Origin: Meinhardsimonia xiamenensis
Lineage (GTDB): Bacteria > Pseudomonadota > Alphaproteobacteria > Rhodobacterales > Rhodobacteraceae
Reading direction: 5' to 3'
DNA: 64,000 nucleotides
Assembly: GCF_900102905.1 (NCBI RefSeq)
Contig: NZ_FNFV01000004.1
Location: 248,001 to 312,000, forward strand
This document shows, in pieces, positions 58,544 through 64,000 of this stretch. Made by a program: the position numbers and the translations under genes. Numbering within the stretch: the first letter of the stretch is position 1; the number at the start of each line of letters is the position of its first letter. The notes beneath the pieces are model-generated. The model searched no databases, was not told where the DNA came from, and saw only the letters and a program-made list of their open reading frames with translations.

Positions 58544-59620
58544 TCAGCCGGCCGGCCCGGTGATGCGGTTGACATGGCCCATCTTGCGCCCCGGCCGCAC
58601 CTCGGCCTTGCCGTAGAGATGGATGGTCGCGTTACGCTCACGCGCGATCTGCGGCACGCGCGCCACATCTTCACCGATGAGGTTCTCCATAGTCACATCG
58701 GCATAACGGCTTCCGTCGCCAAGCGGCCAGCCGGCAATGGCGCGGATGTGCTGCTCGAACTGATCCACCGCGCAGCCCTGCTGCGTCCAGTGCCCGGAGT
58801 TGTGCACGCGCGGGGCGATTTCGTTGACGATGAGCCCGCCGGGCGTGACGAACATCTCAACGCCCATCACGCCCACGTAGTCGAGCGCGTTCAGGATGCG
58901 CCCGGCAACAAGTGCCGCGTCCGCCCTCTGGCTGGCGCTGAGGCGGGCAGGCACGGTGGTTGTGCGCAGAATTCCCTCACGGTGCACATTCTCGCCCGGG
59001 TCGAAGCAGGCCACCGTCCCATCGAGACCGCGCGCGGCGATCACGGAGACCTCGCGCTCGAAGTTCACGAAACCCTCGAGGATCGCCGGCGCGCCGGCAA
59101 TGGCCTGAAGGGCAGCGGGCGCGTCCTCAGCGCCTGTGAGGCGCACCTGCCCCTTGCCGTCATAACCGAGCCGCCGCGTCTTGAGGATTGCCGGCAGGCC
59201 CACAGTCTCGATCGCCGCTTCCAGGCTGTCGGCATCCTCCACAGGCGCAAAGGGCGCCACTTCAAGGCCAAGGCCGGAGAGAAAGGTCTTTTCCGTCAGC
59301 CGGTCCTGGCTGACGGCAAGCGCGCGACGGCTGGGGCGGATGGGACGCTGCGCCTCGAGCAAATCCAGCGCCGCCACCGGGATGTTCTCGAACTCGTAGG
59401 TGATGACGGAGACCTCGGCAGCGAAGCGTTCCAGCGCCTCGGCGTCGTCCCAGGGGGCGGTTGTCGCCCGCGCGGCCACGTGGGCTGCCGGCGGGTTCGG
59501 CGCCGGGTCGTAGACGTGGCAACGGTAGCCGAGGCGCGCAGCCGCGACCGAGAGCATGCGTGCCAGCTGCCCGCCGCCGAGAATGCCGATGACCGCACCG
59601 TAGGGAAGCGCCTCAGGCAT
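58544..59620 (-). CDS. purK: 5-(carboxyamino)imidazole ribonucleotide synthase PurK
   Basis: A 358-residue ATP-grasp enzyme that carboxylates AIR on N5 in purine synthesis. The N-terminal [20 protein letters not shown] is the family signature. [20 protein letters not shown] binds [21 protein letters not shown] follows, and [20 protein letters not shown] carries the metal site. The start (MPEALPYG) overlaps the end of purE by eight bases. Confidence 0.96.
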   Translation of the reverse strand: MPEALPYGAVIGILGGGQLARMLSVAAARLGYRCHVYDPAPNPPAAHVAARATTAPWDDAEALERFAAEVSVITYEFENIPVAALDLLEAQRPIRPSRRALAVSQDRLTEKTFLSGLGLEVAPFAPVEDADSLEAAIETVGLPAILKTRRLGYDGKGQVRLTGAEDAPAALQAIAGAPAILEGFVNFEREVSVIAARGLDGTVACFDPGENVHREGILRTTTVPARLSASQRADAALVAGRILNALDYVGVMGVEMFVTPGGLIVNEIAPRVHNSGHWTQQGCAVDQFEQHIRAIAGWPLGDGSRYADVTMENLIGEDVARVPQIARERNATIHLYGKAEVRPGRKMGHVNRITGPAG

Positions 59621-60098
59621 CAGAGGGCTCCTCGGGGATCGAGGCGGAGAGCGCAGCGCGCCAGCGTTCCAGCCGCTCGGCGAGCGCGGCATCGGATAGC
59701 GCCAGGATCTGAACCGCCATCAGCCCGGCATTGTAGGCTCCCGACGCCCCGATCGCCATGGTCGCCACTGGAAAGCCGCGCGGCATCTGCACGATGGAAT
59801 AGAGGCTGTCCACGCCCTTCAGCGCCCGTGTCTCCACCGGCACACCGATGACCGGCAGCCGGGTCTTGGATGCCATCATGCCCGGAAGATGCGCCGCACC
59901 GCCTGCGCCGGCGATGATCACCTTCAGTCCGCGCTCCACGGCGGAGCGCCCGTATTCCCAAAGGCGGTCCGGCGTACGGTGTGCCGAGACGATGCGAGTC
60001 TCATATGCGACCTCTAGTTCATCGAGCGGGGCGCATGCCTCTCGCATTGTCGCCCAATCCGACTGGCTGCCCATGACGATCCCGACCCTGATTGCCAC
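59613..60098 (-). CDS. purE: 5-(carboxyamino)imidazole ribonucleotide mutase PurE
   Basis: A 161-residue class I PurE that moves the carboxyl group of N5-CAIR to C4. [29 protein letters not shown] (catalytic His), [19 protein letters not shown] and the [17 protein letters not shown] loop are all intact. The start is placed at GTG 60098 because AAGGGGG lies seven bases upstream and the resulting N-terminus matches the family length. ATG 60113 is the alternative. It overlaps purK by eight bases. Confidence 0.95.
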   Translation of the reverse strand: MAIRVGIVMGSQSDWATMREACAPLDELEVAYETRIVSAHRTPDRLWEYGRSAVERGLKVIIAGAGGAAHLPGMMASKTRLPVIGVPVETRALKGVDSLYSIVQMPRGFPVATMAIGASGAYNAGLMAVQILALSDAALAERLERWRAALSASIPEEPSDA

Positions 60099-60229
60099 CT
60101 CGGCCCCCTTCATTTCATGTTCCAGCCCGGCAGCTGCGCCGGAGCGCGCACTATACTCGCGCCAAGGGTTCGCACAATCCAGCGCGCCGCATGGCGGCGA
60201 TCGGGCGATGTGCCGGGCAATGCAGCGTG

Positions 60230-60448
60230 TCAGGCAATGATGTCGGGAAAGAGCCTGTCCTCGATCGCGGCGATCCTGTCTTTCAGAAGAAGTTTCTTCT
60301 TCTTCAGGCGGCGGATCTGCAGCTGGTCGCCGCGGCCGCTTTGCTCGAGCGCGGCAATGGCGGCATCAAGGTCACGGTGCTCGCTGCGCAGAACCTCGAG
60401 CTCGTAGCGCAGCACCTCGTCATGTTCCATGCGGGCGGCATCTTCCAT
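60230..60448 (-). CDS. YdcH family protein (DUF465)
   Basis: A 72-residue small helical protein matching DUF465: [20 protein letters not shown], then [20 protein letters not shown]. These proteins form short coiled coils; the function is unknown. Met at 60448 has GGGGGA ten bases upstream; Met at 60430 is also possible. It is divergent from hsp20, with 180 bases between them. Confidence 0.85.
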   Translation of the reverse strand: MEDAARMEHDEVLRYELEVLRSEHRDLDAAIAALEQSGRGDQLQIRRLKKKKLLLKDRIAAIEDRLFPDIIA

Positions 60449-60538
60449 CGGCGGGCAATCCCCCTTCATCTTGCCGCAGTTTCGCGCAACAAAATAAGGC
60501 GTCCGGGGGCTGATTCCAACCCGCTTGGCGCCACGGGC

Positions 60539-60567
60539 CTTGCAGGTTGGAGAGCCGCTTCCCATAT
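60539..60567 (+). promoter_or_regulatory. Possible heat-shock (sigma-32 type) promoter of hsp20
   Basis: CTTGCAG (60539-60545) and CCCATAT (60561-60567), with 15 bases between, resemble the RpoH consensus CTTGAAA / CCCATnT. The predicted transcript starts about 55 bases before the hsp20 ATG. Confidence 0.5.
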
Positions 60568-60628
60568 CTTGTGCAGGCTGCCGCTTCGGGGCCGGAAATG
60601 CACTGTCGCTTGTGAAAAGGACGTGTGG

Positions 60629-61084
60629 ATGACGAAACTGAACCTTGGCTCGCATCCCCAGCTTCTGGGGTTCGAGCAGCTCGAACGGCTGTTGGAGCGC
60701 ACCGCGCGCAATGACAGCAGCGGGTATCCGCCCTTCAACATCGAGCAGACGAGCGGAAACTCCTACCGCATCACTCTGGCCGTCGCCGGGTTTTCGGAGG
60801 AGGATCTCTCGATCACCGTCGAGGATCGCCAGCTGGTGATCCGCGGGCGCCAGTCCGACGACGGCAGGGAGCGGCATTTCCTGCATCGCGGGATCGCGGC
60901 GCGCCAGTTCCAGCGCAGTTTCGTGCTGGCCGATGGCGTGGAAGTGACCGGGGCGCGACTGGAAAACGGGCTTCTGCATATCGATCTGAAACGGGTGGAG
61001 CCCGAACCGGTCGTCAGGAAGATCCCGATCAACAACCGCGTCGGCGCGGCAGGAAGCAGAAAGGGGGAAGACGCCAATGAATGA
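60629..61084 (+). CDS. Hsp20 family small heat shock protein
   Basis: A 151-residue holdase chaperone of the IbpA-like class. A short N-terminal arm (LLGFEQLERLLERTARND) precedes the alpha-crystallin domain (about residues 38-125), with YPPFNIEQTSGNSYRITLAV, FSEEDLSITVEDRQLVIRG and the conserved ARLENGLLHIDLKR end. The C-terminal I-x-I anchor is KIPINNR. AAAGGA lies upstream of ATG 60629. It overlaps the DUF1150 gene by eight bases. Confidence 0.95.
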   Translation: MTKLNLGSHPQLLGFEQLERLLERTARNDSSGYPPFNIEQTSGNSYRITLAVAGFSEEDLSITVEDRQLVIRGRQSDDGRERHFLHRGIAARQFQRSFVLADGVEVTGARLENGLLHIDLKRVEPEPVVRKIPINNRVGAAGSRKGEDANE

Positions 61085-61304
61085 GAAGTTCGAGTTCGAG
61101 AAGGGCCAGGAAAGCCGGATCGTCTATGTCCGGCCGGTGAAGGTTTCGGATCTGCCGGCGGAAGTGCGTGCACATGCCGGCGGGCTCGAGAAGCTCTATG
61201 CCGTGCACGGCGCAGACGGAGAACGGCTGGCGCTGGTGCGTGACCGCAACCTCGCCTTCGTGCTTGCGCGCCAGAATGATCTGGCACCTGTCAACGTGCA
61301 CTGA
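61077..61304 (+). CDS. DUF1150 family protein
   Basis: A 75-residue protein of the alphaproteobacterial DUF1150 family: IVYVRPVKVSDLPAEVRAHA, then KLYAVHGADGERLALVRDRN and LAFVLARQNDLAPVNVH. The function is unknown, but the gene is regularly found downstream of hsp20. Here it overlaps it by eight bases, so a stress role is plausible. A hairpin terminator follows 22 bases after the stop. Confidence 0.92.
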   Translation: MNEKFEFEKGQESRIVYVRPVKVSDLPAEVRAHAGGLEKLYAVHGADGERLALVRDRNLAFVLARQNDLAPVNVH

Positions 61305-61325
61305 CGCGCAATCGTGACGAATGAC

Positions 61326-61346
61326 GGCCCCGGCTCGCTCGGGGCC
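61326..61346 (+). terminator. Probable terminator of hsp20-DUF1150
   Basis: GGCCCCG / CGGGGCC with loop GCTCGCT is followed by TTCGTCATT; the outer AATGACG / CGTCATT can extend the stem. The T-content after it is modest. Confidence 0.6.
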
Positions 61347-61569
61347 TTCGTCATTGAGCCGGCCGCATCCGAGGCTCGCGAGCGGCATGCGGGCGGACGG
61401 TGCCACAAAGTACCGCGACTTCCTTGCACGCGCAGCCTGTTCACCCGCAAAGACGACGGCAAGCGCAGCGCCTCCGCGCGAATCCTCGACAAGCGCGCCG
61501 TGCGATTGCCTGTAGGCACCGGGCCTTCAGACTGATCTTTTCGGAGGAGAGTTCTGGAGCGAGATTTTT

Positions 61570-61645
<76 letters not shown>

Positions 61646-61750
61646 ACCGAGGTCCGGCCGGCTTCCCGGCCGCCCGCGTTAGTTAGTGAAAGCCGCTTCC
61701 GGGATCAAGACCCAAATTGCCGGCTTCCAGCCATTTTTCCGAGGCGCTTC

Positions 61751-62068
61751 TCAGCTCTCGTCATCGTCCGTGGCGACGTCGGCGATGTCGTCGAGCGGGA
61801 CGCTGTCATCGTCGTCGTCCTCGAGCAGGTCGTCGTCGATGTCGACATCGGCATCGGCGTCGTCGAGAACGTCTTCGTCGTCCTCGAGCACCAGATCCTC
61901 TTCCTCGTCCTCGGTCTTGTCGGCAATGGCGATGCGGCTGCGGGTGCCGGCGTCAATCTCCACCACCTCGCCCGTGTAGGGGCTGATCACCGGGTCGCGG
62001 TTGAGGTCGTAAAAGCGCTTGCCGGTGGTCGGGCAGACCCGCTTGGTCCCCCATTTTTCCTTCGGCAT
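61751..62068 (-). CDS. TIGR02300 family protein with acidic tail
   Basis: A 105-residue alphaproteobacterial protein. The N-terminal 55 residues hold the FYDLN motif (MPKEKWGTKRVCPTTGKRFY, DLNRDPVISPYTGEVVEI) with a single Cys. The remaining half is an almost uninterrupted Asp/Glu tract. The function is unknown; the acidic tail could bind basic proteins or metal. GAGGG precedes ATG 62068; Mets farther upstream lack support. It is divergent from the SprT-like gene and upstream of tRNA-Ala. Confidence 0.88.
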   Translation of the reverse strand: MPKEKWGTKRVCPTTGKRFYDLNRDPVISPYTGEVVEIDAGTRSRIAIADKTEDEEEDLVLEDDEDVLDDADADVDIDDDLLEDDDDDSVPLDDIADVATDDDES

Positions 62069-62180
62069 GTCATTCCCTCGCATGTTCATCTTGGCGCGAT
62101 CCGCGCCGCGTGCCACAAGCAGATGGGCTTGACAAGGGTTTTTGCAAGATCAGCGGGCAGCAGTGCAGGGAAGGGCGGCA

Positions 62181-62906
62181 ATGGGCAAGGCGGAGGCGGA
62201 GAGGAGCTTCCTTCTGGACGGGGATCCGCCGGTAGAGGTGCTTGTCAGGCGCTCGGCGCGGGCGCGGCGCCTGTCGCTCAGGGTGTCGGCGCTTGATGGC
62301 CGGGTAACCCTCACCCTGCCGCGCCGCGCAGAAGTGGGCGAAGCGCTGGCCTTCGCGCGCTCGCGGGCAGGCTGGATTCGTGAACATCTCGCGCGCCAGC
62401 CGGAGCCGGTGCACGTGCGCCCCGGCGTGCGCCTGCCACTGGCCGGCGGCATGGTCACGATTGCCACCGGGCCGGTGCGCGCGCTGCGCTTGCGTGGCGA
62501 CAGCCTCGTGATCCCCGAGCATCGCGCAGGGCAGGCGGCAGCGGTGGTGCGCGGCTGGCTCAAGGGCCGCGCGCGCGATGCGCTTGCCACCGCCTGCGAC
62601 CGTCATGCCACCGCGCTCGGCCGTGGCTACGGGCGTCTGACGTTGCGGGACACGCGCTCTCGCTGGGGGTCCTGCTCGGCGGAAGGGAACCTGATGTTCT
62701 CCTGGCGATTGATCATGGCGCCTCCCGAGGTGCTCGATTACGTCGCCGCCCATGAGGTGGCGCATCTGGTCGAAATGAACCACTCGCCGGCATTCTGGGC
62801 GCTCGTCGAGAAGCTGTTCCCTGCGCATCGCGCCGCGCGACGGTGGCTCCGGGAGCACGGGACAGGGCTGCATCGCTATCGATTCGACGGCGGCTGCGAG
62901 GATTGA
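62181..62906 (+). CDS. SprT-like / YgjP-type metallopeptidase (M48, DUF45)
   Basis: A 241-residue predicted zinc metalloprotease. The N-terminal part (VRRSARARRLSLRVSALDGR, VTLTLPRRAEVGEAL) is typical of YgjP/DUF45. The catalytic region holds RDTRSRWGSCSAEGNLMFSW, then YVAAHEVAHLVEMNHSPAFW with the HEVAH zinc motif and the third His in HSPAFW. The substrate is unknown. AAGGG precedes ATG 62181. Confidence 0.92.
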   Translation: MGKAEAERSFLLDGDPPVEVLVRRSARARRLSLRVSALDGRVTLTLPRRAEVGEALAFARSRAGWIREHLARQPEPVHVRPGVRLPLAGGMVTIATGPVRALRLRGDSLVIPEHRAGQAAAVVRGWLKGRARDALATACDRHATALGRGYGRLTLRDTRSRWGSCSAEGNLMFSWRLIMAPPEVLDYVAAHEVAHLVEMNHSPAFWALVEKLFPAHRAARRWLREHGTGLHRYRFDGGCED

Positions 62907-62937
62907 CCGGGGACTTTCGATCCGACACCTTTGCGCC

Positions 62938-63594
62938 ATGTCCAGCGCCGCCAGAACTTCCCGCAATCCCGAACAGACCGCCGCCCATGACCGGGTCTAT
63001 CGCAGCCTGCGCACCCAGATCATGCATGGCGAGCTGCCGCCCGGCGCGGCGCTGACGCTGCGCGGGGTGGGCGCGCGCTTCGGGGTGTCGATGACGCCCG
63101 CGCGCGAGGCCGTGCGCCGGCTGGTGGCCGAAGGGGCGCTCACGCTGTCCGCGTCGGGGCGGGTGGCCACGCCCGAGCTTTCGCCCGAACGCATCGAGGA
63201 ACTCGCGGCCTTGCGCGGCCTTCTGGAACCCGAACTTGCCAGCCGGGCCCTGCCGCGGGCGCACACGGCACTCATCGACCGGATGCAGGCCATCAACGCC
63301 AATATCGCCGAGGCCGTGCAGTCGGGAGATGCGGTTGCCTACATCCGTTCAAATCTCGAGTTCCATCGTCTGCTCTATCTGCGCGCGCAGGCGCCGGCGA
63401 TGCTGGCCATGGTCGAGACGGTCTGGCTGCAGCTTGGCCCCACCATGCGCAGGCTCTATGCTCAGCGCGAGCGGGGCGAGGTGCCGCGCCACCATCGCAT
63501 GATCCTGGCCGCCTTGCGCGCAGGCGACGAGCCGGGGCTGCGCCTGGCGATCCGCACCGATGTGACGCGGGGGCTCAAGTTCCTTGTGAGCTGA
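62938..63594 (+). CDS. GntR family transcriptional regulator (FCD domain)
   Basis: A 218-residue DNA-binding repressor or activator. The winged helix-turn-helix covers about residues 14-80 (YRSLRTQIMHGELPPGAALT, LRGVGARFGVSMTPAREAVR). The C-terminal FCD effector domain has LRGLLEPELASRAL, SNLEFHRLLY and PRHHRMILAALRAGD, with the His/Asp pattern that binds a metal and a small acid. The effector and targets are unknown; it has no obvious catabolic neighbours here. Confidence 0.93.
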   Translation: MSSAARTSRNPEQTAAHDRVYRSLRTQIMHGELPPGAALTLRGVGARFGVSMTPAREAVRRLVAEGALTLSASGRVATPELSPERIEELAALRGLLEPELASRALPRAHTALIDRMQAINANIAEAVQSGDAVAYIRSNLEFHRLLYLRAQAPAMLAMVETVWLQLGPTMRRLYAQRERGEVPRHHRMILAALRAGDEPGLRLAIRTDVTRGLKFLVS

Positions 63595-63612
63595 GGATCG
63601 GGGCGGAACGCC

Positions 63613-64000
63613 TCAGCCGGCCACCTTGCGCATCTCGAGAAGCGTCATCATGCCCATGGGTGGCAGCGAGGTGCGGCGCTCGACGCGCAGGGCGGGCTCG
63701 CCGAGGACCGTCTCGATGCGGAAATCGGAGTGCCAGCCGAGCAGGTCCGAAAGTGGCGCCGCCGCCTTTTCAACCCGCGCAAGGGGGCCGCGTTCGCGCG
63801 CGAAATGGTTCAGGATCACGAGCCGGCCGCCCGGCTTCAGAACGCGCGCGATCTCGCGCATCACCCGTTCGGGTTCGGGGACGACCGAGAGCACATGCAT
63901 GGCCGCGACGGTATCGAAGCTCTCGTCGGCAAATTCCAGCGCGCGGGCATCCATGCGCAGAAGCGCCTTGACGTGGCCGAGGCGAAGCTCGGCGACCCGC
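63613..64000 (-). CDS. pmtA: Phosphatidylethanolamine N-methyltransferase-like protein, C-terminal part (5' end outside window)
   Basis: The frame stays open to the last base. The visible part has the class I SAM methyltransferase motifs after the glycine loop: [20 protein letters not shown], then [20 protein letters not shown] and [20 protein letters not shown]. The C-terminus [20 protein letters not shown] and [13 protein letters not shown] match the Rhodobacter PmtA family, which methylates phosphatidylethanolamine to phosphatidylcholine. The glycine-rich SAM loop is outside the window. It converges with the GntR gene. Confidence 0.85.
   Translation of the reverse strand, partial: RVAELRLGHVKALLRMDARALEFADESFDTVAAMHVLSVVPEPERVMREIARVLKPGGRLVILNHFARERGPLARVEKAAAPLSDLLGWHSDFRIETVLGEPALRVERRTSLPPMGMMTLLEMRKVAG

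Noticed and set aside
60568..60628. A ROSE-type RNA thermometer before hsp20
   Set aside because: I could not find a helix masking the AAAAGGA ribosome site or the ROSE anti-Shine-Dalgarno; a heat-shock promoter explains regulation more simply.

Overview
This is a chromosomal window from a GC-rich alphaproteobacterium, most likely a member of the Rhodobacteraceae (Rhodobacterales). The case rests on gene content and order: a division-plane MipZ ATPase, an ffh / chorismate mutase / rpsP / rimM / trmD / rplS / rpmE block, an Hsp20 plus DUF1150 pair, a TIGR02300 acidic-tail protein, COQ9, XdhABC of the Rhodobacter type and the end of a PmtA-like phospholipid methyltransferase. I see no insertion sequence, integrase, prophage, CRISPR array, toxin-antitoxin pair or defence island. 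Genes are packed head to tail with many 4-base ATGA/GTGA overlaps.

Layout: 1-1185 is the end of a uracil-DNA glycosylase-like gene and an SseB-like gene. 1205-7797 (minus) is the rod-shape operon mreB-mreC-mreD-mrdA-rodA plus a coupled D-2-hydroxyacid dehydrogenase. 7966-9732 (minus) is leuA preceded by a short leucine-rich leader peptide and hairpin, an attenuator-like region. 9771-12090 (minus) holds a glutathione S-transferase and an exported protein of 18 MORN repeats. nadE (plus) and a PfkB-family kinase (minus) follow. 14943-21179 (plus) is a full thiamine operon behind a TPP riboswitch: thiC-thiO-thiS-thiG-thiE-thiF(rhodanese fusion)-thiD. 21214-30591 (minus) is a purine operon: xdhA-xdhB-xdhC, then a BMP-type nucleoside ABC transporter.

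30947-35186 (plus) is dnaE and a coupled lipoprotein. 35474-40383 (minus) is an isolated flagellar set flgE-flgK-flgL-flgI. 40487-41296 is mipZ. 41472-47921 (minus) is the translation/SRP block, with bluB between rpsP and rimM and two GNAT acetyltransferases after ffh. 48130-52301 holds a SpoIIAA-like protein, a quinone oxidoreductase coupled to COQ9, rpsU, a small membrane protein and a formate/nitrite-type channel. tRNA-Pro(CGG), a Mn-dependent pyrophosphatase and a pirin follow. 54702-56832 is groES-groEL behind a perfect CIRCE operator. 56832-60448 (minus) has an MFS transporter, a NUDIX hydrolase, purE-purK and a DUF465 protein. 60629-61304 is hsp20-DUF1150. The window ends with tRNA-Ala(GGC), the TIGR02300 protein, a SprT-like metalloprotease, a GntR regulator and a partial pmtA.

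Most of this is housekeeping. The parts worth a second look are regulatory: the probably leaderless leuA leader peptide; a leaderless-looking dnaE promoter carrying two GANTC (CcrM) sites; a GANTC site inside the predicted mipZ promoter; a CtrA-like site before flgE; a 22-base sequence repeated in two unrelated intergenic gaps; and the long exported MORN protein. I found no clear new multi-gene system.
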